A stretch of 64,000 nucleotides of DNA from DAIOEK01 sp963708715 (GTDB taxonomy: Bacteria > Chloroflexota > Anaerolineae > Anaerolineales > Anaerolineaceae), in contig CAVPSU010000002.1 in NCBI GenBank assembly GCA_963708715.1, forward strand, positions 62,001-126,000, read 5' to 3'. Position numbers and translations under genes: made by a program. The notes beneath the pieces were generated by a model. That model worked only from the letters and a program-made list of their open reading frames with translations. It was not told the origin of the DNA and did no database searches. Positions 50,146-58,119 of the stretch are shown here, piece by piece (position 1 is the stretch's first letter; each line of letters opens with the position of its first letter).

Positions 50146-50976
50146 TTACTTCTGTTTAGCTTTGGCTTTGCCGGATTTAATTGGTTTCAGGTCGATAACC
50201 TTTTCCTGTTTGGGACCCAACCCAGGAATGAGGTTTTTAATATCCAGTTTACCGAGAAGTGCGTATTGTAAAATTCCGACCAGGTTGCTTGCAACAAAGT
50301 ATACTGCCAAACCGGAGGAAAACGTAAGCGCCAGGTATCCCATGAGAAATGGCATATACAGGTTCATCATTTTGGTCATCTGTGCGCCCTGATCGCCCGG
50401 ATTTCCAGACGGGGGTGTCATTAATCTTGATTGCAGGTAAGTGGTAACCAAAACGATGATCGCCAATATTGGAATGCCGAATGGTAGAAATGACAGCTTC
50501 AGACTCTCAGGTAGTCCAAGATCCATCCACAGGAACCGATTATTCAAGGGGATCAATGTGGATACATTTAGGAATTGCGGATACAGATGACCTGTCAGTT
50601 TGAGTAATTCAAGGGGCGAAGACGCCAGCCCAAGCATGATACTCTGATAGAGACCGATAATAATCGGAAACTGGATCAACGTAGGAAGGCAGGATGCGAA
50701 TGGGTTGACACCCAATTCCTTATAGAGTTGCATCTGGAATTGAGAGAGCTTTTCTTTGTCGTCTTTATATTTCTTCTGCGCATCAATCCAACGCGGATCT
50801 TTTTGCAGATCCGTCATGGCTTGAGCACCTTTGATTTGTTTTACCATCAAAGGATGCGTAATCAATTTAATCAAAATTGTGAAGAGAATAATCGCCAGTC
50901 CGAAATTATTCCATACCAAGGTATATATGTATAACAGAACGTTTACAAATGGTGCAATAATAAAAGTATCCCACAT
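50146..50976 (-). CDS. yidC: YidC/Oxa1-type membrane protein insertase
   Basis: A 276-residue short-form YidC as in Gram-positives, without the large periplasmic domain. Five helices; the cytoplasmic hairpin P-R-W-I-D-A-Q-K-K-Y-K-D lies between helices 1 and 2. Conserved C-terminal features: N-L-Y-M-P-F-L-M-G-Y-L-A-L-T-F-S-S-G-L-A-V-Y-F. A basic tail (K-S-G-K-A-K-A-K-Q-K) may contact the ribosome. There is no lipobox at the N-terminus. Starts 12 nt after the beta-propeller lipoprotein gene. Confidence 0.95.
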   Translation of the reverse strand: MWDTFIIAPFVNVLLYIYTLVWNNFGLAIILFTILIKLITHPLMVKQIKGAQAMTDLQKDPRWIDAQKKYKDDKEKLSQFQMQLYKELGVNPFASCLPTLIQFPIIIGLYQSIMLGLASSPLELLKLTGHLYPQFLNVSTLIPLNNRFLWMDLGLPESLKLSFLPFGIPILAIIVLVTTYLQSRLMTPPSGNPGDQGAQMTKMMNLYMPFLMGYLALTFSSGLAVYFVASNLVGILQYALLGKLDIKNLIPGLGPKQEKVIDLKPIKSGKAKAKQK

Positions 50977-50988
50977 GGTTCGAATCCT

Positions 50989-52050
50989 TTACTTAGGTGG
51001 TTGGAAGGACCACACTTGTATCCCGTTTTGATCAACAGCAGACATGACCTTATCATTCGATCCGGTAATGCCAACCAGTACTTTGTCACCATTCAAAATA
51101 GGAGCAGCGTATAATTTTTCGCTCATTACTGGAGTGCCAATCACTGCGCCAGAATAATCCAAAATATTTAGACTTCCGTTCTCTGATGAGAACATCAACC
51201 GGTCTTCCAACAATGCAGGAGGACTGACGATCGCTCCATCAGCTTTGTACTGCCAGACAGGTTTTTGGGTTGTGATATCGAGCGCTGTGAAATTTCCATC
51301 GAGACTACCAAAGTACAATGTATTCTCTTTCAGGACCATATTCGCCCAAATACCACTCGTATTCGTGTATTTCCAGTTAATTTTGCCTGAAATAGTGTCT
51401 ACAGCAACAATATCATTCCCAAGAGTTCCAACATAAAGAATACCATTGTCATCGATTACCGGGCTGCCAATTGTAGCAGAACCAAGATCCAGCTCCCATT
51501 TTGCAGTTCCATTAGTGAGTCTAATGGCGTACAACTTACGATCCATACCTGGTTGGTAAACGACCCCTTCCATAACAAGTGGACGAGCCCAAATAGGACG
51601 ATCGGTCTCGAATTTCCAAACCAACTGACCCTGTTCATTCAACGCATAGAGGAAATGGTCTGTGGATGGAACCAGGATAGTCTTTTCAGAAATCACTGCA
51701 CTAGCAATAATTCGATTCCCGGTTGTATAAGACCAGGTTTGAGCACCAGTACTGGTGTTCAATGCATGAATGGTATTGGTGTAATCACCAACAACCACCA
51801 AACCATCAGCTGAGACGGCTGGGGCAGCATAGAACATCATCTTTGCATTGGCTTTCTCAGGATATCGCCATACCACCGAACCATTCTCGGGGTTGATGGC
51901 GAGAACCTGTGAAGAATATGCCATATAGACCCGATTGTCTGCGTAGGAGATTCCTGGCCAGCTTGTGGCAATACCAGTTCCAGTACAGCCAGTGATCAAA
52001 AGGCTACTGAGGATGATCAAGAATAAAATTGGTGTGAATACTTTCTTCAT
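50989..52050 (-). CDS. PQQ-type beta-propeller lipoprotein
   Basis: A secreted lipoprotein of about 353 residues. The N-terminus M-K-K-V-F-T-P-I-L-F-L-I-I-L ends in a lipobox I-T-G-C (Cys about 22). The mature part is a WD/PQQ-like propeller: repeats with the W-x-Y/F and A-L-N-x-x-T-G pattern recur about every 40 residues (S-V-V-W-R-Y, A-Q-T-W-S-Y, Q-L-V-W-K-F, T-A-K-W-E-L, K-I-N-W-K-Y, K-P-V-W-Q-Y, I-Q-V-W-S-F), about seven or eight blades. It resembles BamB in shape. The organism looks monoderm, so an outer-membrane role does not apply. It sits between yidD and yidC. ATG 52050 is preferred to 52065. Confidence 0.85.
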   Translation of the reverse strand: MKKVFTPILFLIILSSLLITGCTGTGIATSWPGISYADNRVYMAYSSQVLAINPENGSVVWRYPEKANAKMMFYAAPAVSADGLVVVGDYTNTIHALNTSTGAQTWSYTTGNRIIASAVISEKTILVPSTDHFLYALNEQGQLVWKFETDRPIWARPLVMEGVVYQPGMDRKLYAIRLTNGTAKWELDLGSATIGSPVIDDNGILYVGTLGNDIVAVDTISGKINWKYTNTSGIWANMVLKENTLYFGSLDGNFTALDITTQKPVWQYKADGAIVSPPALLEDRLMFSSENGSLNILDYSGAVIGTPVMSEKLYAAPILNGDKVLVGITGSNDKVMSAVDQNGIQVWSFQPPK

Positions 52051-52083
52051 GTTTATATTTACCATCTCGTTGAATTTTCTAAC

Positions 52084-52377
52084 TCACGGGATCGGATCAT
52101 AACCGCCCGGGTTGAATGGATTACAGCGTAAAATTCGCCAGATCGTCAATACTCCACCTTTTATGATCCCATGTTTATAGATCGCCTGATAACCATAATG
52201 GGAACAGGATGGGTAGAACCGGCATGTATTTGACGCAATCAGCGGAGAGATCCAGCTTTGATACCCTCGTATCAACAACAAAAATGGCCAACTTAACGCT
52301 GTATTCCAGTTGAATGGCAGGTCTCTCAATTTTGGTTCGGATTCATACTCAGACCGAACTACATTTCCTTCAGTCAT
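52084..52377 (-). CDS. yidD: YidD membrane protein insertion efficiency factor
   Basis: A 97-residue protein. The family core W-P-F-L-L-L-I-R-G-Y-Q-S-W-I-S-P-L, then C-R-F-Y-P-S-C-S-H-Y-G-Y-Q-A-I and R-I-L-R-C-N-P-F-N-P-G-G-Y-D-P-I-P, is complete with its three conserved Cys. ATG 52377 overlaps the rnpA stop by 8 nt; the frame runs 36 codons further up but that part is the rnpA shadow. Classic order rpmH-rnpA-yidD. Confidence 0.93.
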   Translation of the reverse strand: MTEGNVVRSEYESEPKLRDLPFNWNTALSWPFLLLIRGYQSWISPLIASNTCRFYPSCSHYGYQAIYKHGIIKGGVLTIWRILRCNPFNPGGYDPIP

Positions 52378-52720
52378 TTTCCAACTCGTATACATTCGCT
52401 TTCGTAAGCACATCCTGAACCGCGGCAATGATCTGTAAAAATGGTGCCTCCAGAATGGGACGGCGGGTGAAGAAAACAAGATCATATCCAGGAGATATTC
52501 GCTCTGCGAGCTGCTGCAACGCGCCCCTCAACCTGCGTTTCGATCTGTTCCGCTCTACCGCCCCTCCAATGCTTTTTCCAGCAATCACTGTCACTCGGCT
52601 TGACCCAGGCAGGTCATTCTGGATTACAGACAATGCAATCAGCGGGTGTGCATTTGATCTTCCCATACGCCTCACCCGCTGAATATCGCTTGAACTGGTC
52701 AGGCGAGCTATTCTTTTCAC
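52370..52720 (-). CDS. rnpA: Ribonuclease P protein component
   Basis: Protein subunit (116 residues) that helps RNase P RNA bind precursor tRNA. It has the R-N-R-x-K-R-R-L-R motif (E-R-N-R-S-K-R-R-L-R) at about residue 58 and the typical F-T-R-R-P segment. GTG start 52720; the AGGT just before is a weak ribosome site, so coupling to rpmH is likely. Confidence 0.93.
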   Translation of the reverse strand: MKRIARLTSSSDIQRVRRMGRSNAHPLIALSVIQNDLPGSSRVTVIAGKSIGGAVERNRSKRRLRGALQQLAERISPGYDLVFFTRRPILEAPFLQIIAAVQDVLTKANVYELEND

Positions 52721-52778
52721 GTATTAACCTGACCTGCAAAAAGTAAATATGGACTATCCCAACACTCTCTGGTTTGGT

Positions 52779-52949
52779 TTACCAGCGAATCCGTTTCACA
52801 TGATTGTTCATAGAAACGGTTAATTTATGGCGACCACGAAGACGACGGCGTTTCAATACTTCTCGTCCGTCCGCGGTTTCCATTCTCGCGCGGAACCCAT
52901 GGACCCGGATGCGCCGGCGAATATGTGGTTGATAAGTTCTCTTCGGCAT
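52779..52949 (-). CDS. rpmH: Ribosomal protein L34
   Basis: Missed by length filters: 56 residues, ATG 52949 to TAA. It begins M-P-K-R-T-Y-Q-P and contains R-V-H-G-F-R-A-R-M and V-L-K-R-R-R-L-R-G-R, the L34 signature. The usual length is 44-47; here an extra C-terminal stretch of about ten residues (S-M-N-N-H-V-K-R-I-R-W) is added. AAAGGGA lies before the start. First gene of the operon to jag. dnaA, its common neighbour, is absent. Confidence 0.95.
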   Translation of the reverse strand: MPKRTYQPHIRRRIRVHGFRARMETADGREVLKRRRLRGRHKLTVSMNNHVKRIRW

Positions 52950-52998
52950 GCTCAATCCCTTTCAAAAATAACAATAGATTGCTTCAGACAAGTTGGAA

Positions 52999-53027
52999 AT
53001 TATACCTTATGGTATCGAATTAATCAA
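52999..53027 (-). promoter_or_regulatory. Promoter of the rpmH-jag operon
   Basis: On the minus strand TTGATT (53027-53022), 17-bp spacer, TATAAT (53004-52999), about 50 nt before the rpmH ATG and just after the trkA stop. Confidence 0.8.
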
Positions 53028-53044
53028 ACACCAACTGGAGGTTT

Positions 53045-53716
53045 CTAAAGTCGGATCCCGGCAAGCAGAGAAGCGAGTTGATCTGCTCCATCCGAGTCAG
53101 TGACGGCCAAGACTTCGTCCCCTTCTTCGAGAACGCTGATGCCACGAGGAATCATCACCTCTCCGTTACGAATTATTGCAGCTATTACACACTTCTCAGG
53201 TAAGCCCAGGTCCTTGATCGTGACACCGATCGCTTTTGCACCAGGCGGAATCTTCTCTTCGACCAGTGCATAATTTCCACGGCGCAATTTTACCAATGTC
53301 ATCATATCTCCCATGGACATTTCTTCTTCGATCAACCTTGCCAGGATATCAGCCTGATTTAGAGCAACATCGACATGGAATTTCTTGTCGAATAGCCAGG
53401 CATTCCTTGGATTATTCACCCGGGCAATCGTCCGTGGGACTTTATACTTCTCCCGCACATAGTAACATAGAGCCAGATTTGTTTCGTCACTGGTCGTACA
53501 CGCGGCTAAAACTTGCGCCTCGTGGATTCCAGCTTTTTCGAGAATATCATTATCGATTGGGTCCCCTTCGAAAATGACTTCTGTTGGAAGCTCTTTATGG
53601 ACGCGAGCCAAAATATCCTTACGATTGTCTATCAACCGGATCTGATAATCCTGATTGATCAACATCTTTGCTAATTGCGCACCTGTTCTGCCTGCGCCAG
53701 CGATTATGACCAACAT
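53045..53716 (-). CDS. RCK/TrkA-type potassium channel regulator (second of two)
   Basis: A 223-residue protein with a TrkA-N Rossmann domain (I-I-A-G-A-G-R-T-G at the start; acidic ribose-binding residue in I-D-N-R-K-D) and a TrkA-C domain (about 135-220: G-A-K-A-I-G-V-T-I-K-D-L-G-L-P). It binds NAD/ATP-type nucleotides, and the C-domain may bind cyclic di-AMP in this family. It overlaps nothing and is 9 nt after the first RCK gene. No TrkH/KtrB channel gene is in the window. Confidence 0.88.
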   Translation of the reverse strand: MLVIIAGAGRTGAQLAKMLINQDYQIRLIDNRKDILARVHKELPTEVIFEGDPIDNDILEKAGIHEAQVLAACTTSDETNLALCYYVREKYKVPRTIARVNNPRNAWLFDKKFHVDVALNQADILARLIEEEMSMGDMMTLVKLRRGNYALVEEKIPPGAKAIGVTIKDLGLPEKCVIAAIIRNGEVMIPRGISVLEEGDEVLAVTDSDGADQLASLLAGIRL

Positions 53717-53725
53717 TGAATTCTC

Positions 53726-54376
53726 CTACTTCTTAGCCAGATGGTCTCTAACTGAATAGACGCCATCCATCGTGGCGCCAAATAATACGACATCGCCACT
53801 CTTGACTTCGGTATCCAGGGTTGGAATGATCGCTTTCCCGGCACGAGTGAGTGATACCAGCGTGGATTCTTCCGATGTGATCAGATTTCGTAATGGTTGG
53901 CCGTCCCAAGTATCCAATACATCAAATTCGTACACTTCAACCTCACCATTTCCAGCAGAGAAGACTGTGCGTACATTTTCATTCTCGATCATTTCTTCAA
54001 TTCGTTGAGCGCCCCAGGCTGTCGAGCTAATAACCTGTAAACCAAACATTTCATGCAATTCACGCCAATGCGGATCATAATTCCGGACAACGACGTGTTG
54101 CACATGAAATACCGATTGAGCGATATTGGCAACGACTGCATTAAGAGGATCACAATTGGTAACGGCAACCAGAGCGTCCGCTTTTTCGATCCCAGCCCTA
54201 ATCAGGACTTCCTGGTTTAGAGCATCACCTTCAATCGTTTGTCCCTGAAAATTTGGCGGCAAGTATGAAAACGATTGGCGAACGTTATCAATAATGGATA
54301 TATCGGCATTCTTCTTGAGTAAATTGTTCGCCAGATTAATTCCAAGTCGTCCACATCCTACGATTATTACTTTCAT
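53726..54376 (-). CDS. RCK/TrkA-type potassium channel regulator (first of two)
   Basis: A 216-residue paralogue of the next gene: TrkA-N with V-I-I-V-G-C-G-R-L-G-I-N-L and I-I-D-N, then a TrkA-C domain ending in G-D-V-V-L-F-G-A. The two RCK proteins probably form a heteromer, like KtrA/TrkA halves. The upstream gene is a KimA-like potassium importer 35 nt away, suggesting a potassium-homeostasis cluster. Confidence 0.88.
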   Translation of the reverse strand: MKVIIVGCGRLGINLANNLLKKNADISIIDNVRQSFSYLPPNFQGQTIEGDALNQEVLIRAGIEKADALVAVTNCDPLNAVVANIAQSVFHVQHVVVRNYDPHWRELHEMFGLQVISSTAWGAQRIEEMIENENVRTVFSAGNGEVEVYEFDVLDTWDGQPLRNLITSEESTLVSLTRAGKAIIPTLDTEVKSGDVVLFGATMDGVYSVRDHLAKK

Positions 54377-54411
54377 AAATCACAATCCTTTTCCATTTTC
54401 GATCAGGTTCA

Positions 54412-56355
54412 TCAGTCTACTTGATAGGGAACATCCGTAATCACGATCCCGGGTTGGAATAAAAGAGCAGCACGTAAAATGAATGCAGTTTGCGTGTGGA
54501 GAGCGTTGTTCCACCAATGGCGGGGGACGAATTGAGGAACGACAATGGTTAATATTTCATTAGGCTGCATCTGTTTTGAGACACTATCGATATACTGGAG
54601 GAGTGGTTCCACCATGAGTCGATAGGGAGAGTCCAAAACAACCAGCCGAATACCATCACCCCAGGTTTGCCACTTAGCAGCCACCTTTTCAGCTTCCTGT
54701 GAATCAATCGATACATGGACTGCTGTGATGTCATCAGATAAGGTTCGGGCGTATCTCAACGCTGCCAGCGAACCACGATGTACCCCACTCAGAGGTAATA
54801 TCACCCGGTGACGATTGATTCGGGTGGGCGCACCAAAATTTTCAAGGGAAAGTTTCGCGGCCACGCCCTTGTAATGGTAATGGATATAGTAAAACGTCAA
54901 CACCAATATTGGAGTAAGAATTACTACAACCCAGGCACCATCATGAAACTTGGTTATCGCAAAAACGAACATGACTACCCCGGTGGTTATCGCACCAAAG
55001 CCATTGATGATCATTTTCACTAACCAATGGGCGTCAAATGACAATGATGATCCGCGTTCTTTAATCACCGTACCCTGGGCTAATCTACCGGATTTCCACC
55101 AGCGTCTTGCCATTCCCACCTGGGAAAGGGTGAAGGACAGGAATACTCCAATCGCATAGAGCGGAATTAACTTGGTCACACTGGCCTGAAAGATAATGAT
55201 CAAAAGAATGGCTACTAAAGCCAATGCCGCAATCCCACGCGAATATACCAAACGACTTCCACGGTAGGCTAGTTGACGGGGCAAAAAACCATCCTCAGCA
55301 ATAAGCGCGCTCAACCTTGGAAAACCGGCAAACGCAGTATTGGCAGCCAACACCAGGATGACAGTGGTGGCTGTGATCAACGCCAGATAGAAGAATCCAC
55401 GGGAACCCCAAACAGTTCTGGCAAGTTGTGAGACAACGGTCTCTGTTCCGGAAGGAACAGCCGCGATCTGATAGGAGAGAAATGTCATACCGAGGAGCAA
55501 TGAACCCAAAATAATCGACATCGCCAGCAGGGTTTTTCCGGCATTGATGCTGCGGGGTTCTTTAAAGGCAGTGATCCCGTTGGAAATGGCTTCCACACCG
55601 GTCACAGCGGTTGTTCCGCTGGAAAATGCTTTCAGGATCAAAAAGAAAGTGACCGGCTGTAATTGACCTATTATTTCCAGTTCAGGTGGATTTGGAACTA
55701 CCCCCAACGTACCAGCAATAAATCGGAAAAGACCAATCCCCACCGTCATGTACATCAGTGCAACGAAGAAATAGGTAGGAATCGCGAAGACAACACCTGA
55801 TTCTTTCACACCACGCAAATTCAAGATCATGACAAAAAGAACAAAGACCGCTGCGATCCAGACCCGGTAAGGATACAGATCGGGGCTTGCCGAAGCTAGT
55901 TGAGCTACAGCGGAGGAGATGGAAACCGCAACTGTCAAAATATAATCCATCAGGAGCGCTGCGCCAGCCGTTTGAGCTGGCAGTTCTCCAAGATTATCCC
56001 GGGCGACAATGTAGGCACCGCCTCCACCTGGATAGGCGTGGATAGTCTGTTCGTAAGAGATGGTCAGGATAATCAGCAATCCGGCAATGGCAAGTGAAAT
56101 TGGAAATGCATATTGAAATGCACCGACCCCCCCAAGGACCAGGATAACCAACATTTCCTGGGTCGCATACGCCGTGGAAGATAATGCATCGCTGGCGAAA
56201 ACCGCCAGACCAATCAATTTCCCGATGGTTTGATGGGGAGCGTCGGCTGTTTCTAACGGTCGTCCGATTAACCAGTTCCGCCAGGACTTGGGCGGTTTAT
56301 AATCTGGCGTTTGTTTGATAATATTTTCGGCGTCGTTCTCATCAAAATTTTGCAT
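54412..56355 (-). CDS. APC-superfamily transporter, KimA-like potassium importer
   Basis: A 647-residue transporter with about twelve helices (about 45-500) and a C-terminal cytoplasmic domain of universal-stress-protein type (about 510-647). The first helix carries F-A-S-D-A-L-S-S-T-A-Y-A-T-Q-E, matching the conserved helix-1 region of KimA/YdaO potassium-proton symporters, and G-G-G-G-A-Y lies in helix 3. The USP-like tail and the neighbouring RCK genes favour potassium over amino acids, though APC members with this tail are also annotated as amino-acid permeases. ATG 56355 is the start. Confidence 0.85.
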   Translation of the reverse strand: MQNFDENDAENIIKQTPDYKPPKSWRNWLIGRPLETADAPHQTIGKLIGLAVFASDALSSTAYATQEMLVILVLGGVGAFQYAFPISLAIAGLLIILTISYEQTIHAYPGGGGAYIVARDNLGELPAQTAGAALLMDYILTVAVSISSAVAQLASASPDLYPYRVWIAAVFVLFVMILNLRGVKESGVVFAIPTYFFVALMYMTVGIGLFRFIAGTLGVVPNPPELEIIGQLQPVTFFLILKAFSSGTTAVTGVEAISNGITAFKEPRSINAGKTLLAMSIILGSLLLGMTFLSYQIAAVPSGTETVVSQLARTVWGSRGFFYLALITATTVILVLAANTAFAGFPRLSALIAEDGFLPRQLAYRGSRLVYSRGIAALALVAILLIIIFQASVTKLIPLYAIGVFLSFTLSQVGMARRWWKSGRLAQGTVIKERGSSLSFDAHWLVKMIINGFGAITTGVVMFVFAITKFHDGAWVVVILTPILVLTFYYIHYHYKGVAAKLSLENFGAPTRINRHRVILPLSGVHRGSLAALRYARTLSDDITAVHVSIDSQEAEKVAAKWQTWGDGIRLVVLDSPYRLMVEPLLQYIDSVSKQMQPNEILTIVVPQFVPRHWWNNALHTQTAFILRAALLFQPGIVITDVPYQVD

Positions 56356-56392
56356 AGATTCTTTCTGACCTTGAGTCTTAACAAGGCTAATA

Positions 56393-56421
56393 ATTATATT
56401 TTATGAACCTGGTTTCTACAA
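56393..56421 (-). promoter_or_regulatory. Promoter of the KimA-like gene, abutted by the insertion sequence
   Basis: On the minus strand TTGTAG (56421-56416), 17-bp spacer, TATAAT (56398-56393). The left copy of the target duplication begins at 56421, so the insertion lies directly upstream of the -35. Confidence 0.7.
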
Positions 56422-56438
56422 GACATTCATTGGATATT
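56421..56438. repeat. 18-bp target-site duplication, left copy
   Basis: AGACATTCATTGGATATT, identical to 57825-57842. Confidence 0.93.
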
Positions 56439-56483
56439 TGTAGTGGCTAAATGATAGAGTCCTATTCTGGCTAAATTAAAATG

Positions 56484-56497
56484 TCCTAATGAGGACA
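56484..56497 (+). other. Hairpin overlapping the transposase ribosome site
   Basis: GTCCT-AATG-AGGAC; the right arm contains the AGGA ribosome site six bases before ATG 56503, and the left arm is part of the inner terminal repeat. Confidence 0.5.
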
Positions 56498-56502
56498 AAA
56501 CC

Positions 56503-57777
56503 ATGAAATGGACAATCACAATGACGGAAGAAGAGCTGATACGAAAAACGATCATAGAACAGGCGCTAGACAAGCGGATAACGCAGAGAGAGGGAGCAAG
56601 AAAACTGGGGATCAGTGAAAGGCACATCAGGCGGTTGATATCCAAATACCTGAAACGAGGAGCTACAGGCCTGGTATCCGGACATCGCGGGAAGCCCGGA
56701 AACCGGAAACTCGATGAAAGGAAGCAACAGGACATCCAAGAGTTCATCCGGAATCCTATCTACCATGATTTTGGTCCTACCCTGATGAAGGAGAAACTGG
56801 AAGAATACAAAGGGATTGTAGTCTGCAAAGAGACACTGCGTCAGATCATGATCGAAGAGGGGATCCATCATCCCAAGATCAAAAGGAAAAAAGCCCATCC
56901 ACAAAGGGAGCGCCGTTTCCGGCGTGGGGAATTGGTACAGATAGATGGCTCCTACCATGCCTGGTTGGAAAAACGAGGTCCAAAAGCCTGCCTGTTGCTG
57001 TTCGTGGACGATGCCACCAGCGAAATCCTGGCAGCCCAATTTGTCGGGCATGAGAGCTTCTTTGCCTACGCCAGGCTATGCAAGTCCTATTTCCGCTCTG
57101 TAGGTCTGCCAGTGGCTTTTTACAGCGACAAATTCAGTGTTTTCCGGGTTAATTCGAAGACCAGTCTCCACAAGGAGGCCATTACTCAATTCAATCGTGC
57201 CCTCACTTCCCTGGGTATCGAGCTCATCTGTGCCAATTCACCTCAGGCTAAAGGTCGGGTGGAACGTGCTAATCAGACCTTTCAGGATCGCCTTGTCAAG
57301 GAACTGCGGTTACGTTCCATCTGTTCCTATCAGGAAGCAAATGTCTATCTTTCTGATTTCATTCAATCCTATAACCACAAATTTGCTGTTCTTCCCCGTT
57401 CAACTGGTGATGCCCATCTTCCCCTGAACCCCTCCATCGACCTTGAGTTCCTCTTCTCTGTTCATGATTTCCGTATCATTTCAAAAGACCTCCAGATCCA
57501 GTTCGATCATGTTATTTACCAGATCATCACTACCCGTCCTCCCAAACATCTCACTGGCCGCGAGGTCCTGATCTTGCAAGATGATTCCGGCGCTGTTTCT
57601 GCCTTCCTGAATCACCAGTCTCTCTCCCTGAAAGTCGTTCAGATACAACCTAAAAGACCCAAGATCGTCTCTACAAAATCGATTGATCACGAGGTTTACA
57701 TCCCCCCTGTCAACCACCCTTGGCGAGCTTATGGCAGAAAACTGAATAACTCCCCTCTTCTCTCTCTAGATGATTAG
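56503..57777 (+). CDS. DDE transposase of the insertion sequence
   Basis: A 424-residue transposase. The N-terminal HTH (about 15-55: I-T-Q-R-E-G-A-R-K-L-G-I-S-E-R-H) and a second helical DNA-binding part (to about 140) lead to an rve integrase core. The DDE residues are visible: D in V-Q-I-D-G-S-Y-H-A-W, D in Y-S-D-K-F-S-V-F-R-V-N, and E in K-G-R-V-E-R-A-N-Q-T-F. The Y-S-D-K-x-x-V-F-R-V-N pattern is typical of ISNCY/IS1202 transposases. No frameshift or stop, so it is likely functional. The C-terminal domain is basic. Confidence 0.92.
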   Translation: MKWTITMTEEELIRKTIIEQALDKRITQREGARKLGISERHIRRLISKYLKRGATGLVSGHRGKPGNRKLDERKQQDIQEFIRNPIYHDFGPTLMKEKLEEYKGIVVCKETLRQIMIEEGIHHPKIKRKKAHPQRERRFRRGELVQIDGSYHAWLEKRGPKACLLLFVDDATSEILAAQFVGHESFFAYARLCKSYFRSVGLPVAFYSDKFSVFRVNSKTSLHKEAITQFNRALTSLGIELICANSPQAKGRVERANQTFQDRLVKELRLRSICSYQEANVYLSDFIQSYNHKFAVLPRSTGDAHLPLNPSIDLEFLFSVHDFRIISKDLQIQFDHVIYQIITTRPPKHLTGREVLILQDDSGAVSAFLNHQSLSLKVVQIQPKRPKIVSTKSIDHEVYIPPVNHPWRAYGRKLNNSPLLSLDD

Positions 57778-57824
57778 GACCTTTCTATTTAGCCAGGTTT
57801 AGGACATTTCTAAATTGCCTTGAC

Positions 57825-57842
57825 AGACATTCATTGGATATT
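57825..57842. repeat. 18-bp target-site duplication, right copy
   Basis: Identical to 56421-56438. Confidence 0.93.
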
Positions 57843-57906
57843 GAAATCACTTCCAATTATATTGGATTATAATTATGTACAGGAAATACAAAAAAAGGAG
57901 AGTCCC

Positions 57907-58101
57907 TTGTTCAGAAGTTTTGGATTACCTGAACTGTTAATTATACTGGTCGTCGTCCTGCTCGTTTTTGGTGTTGGACGAATAGGAAAAATTGCTGGCG
58001 AACTTGGAAATGCGATCCGTAAATTTCGTGACGGCATCCAAGGGCAGTCTGACGATGAGAAGACCGCCGCTCCACAAGACGATGACTCCAAAGAGAAGTA
58101 G
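57907..58101 (+). CDS. tatA: Twin-arginine translocase subunit TatA
   Basis: A 64-residue protein: short N-terminal helix (P-E-L-L-I-I-L-V-V-V-L-L-V-F-G), the hinge G-V-G-R-I-G-K, then an amphipathic helix and an acidic tail. Start TTG 57907, six bases after AAGGAG; the frame extends further upstream but that part runs across the target duplication and is not expected to be translated. First gene of tatABC. A TATAAT at 57868-57873 may be its -10. Confidence 0.9.
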   Translation: MFRSFGLPELLIILVVVLLVFGVGRIGKIAGELGNAIRKFRDGIQGQSDDEKTAAPQDDDSKEK

Positions 58102-58119
58102 CTAACGCTCAATTATTCA

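Larger units (their letters stand above)
56439..57824 (+). mobile_element. Complete insertion sequence, IS1202/ISNCY-like (ISTde1-type)
   Basis: A 1386-bp element with one transposase gene, flanked by an 18-bp direct target duplication. The ends are imperfect inverted repeats. Each carries two 21-bp units of the form TGGCTAAAT-N6-GTCCTA, 25 bp apart: left at 56444-56464 and 56469-56489, right (reversed) at 57775-57795 and 57800-57820, the last degenerate. The DDE transposase and the long duplication fit the IS1202 family; from memory the ISTde1 group makes 15-18 bp duplications. An intact frame and matching duplication suggest a recent insertion. Confidence 0.88.

Noticed and set aside
50977..50987. 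GGTTCGAATCC resembling a tRNA T-loop
   Set aside because: It is the short gap before yidC; no acceptor, D or anticodon stems can be formed around it.
57820..57906. Upstream extension of the tatA frame
   Set aside because: It runs over the insertion-sequence edge and target duplication and lacks a ribosome site; TTG 57907 behind AAGGAG fits TatA.
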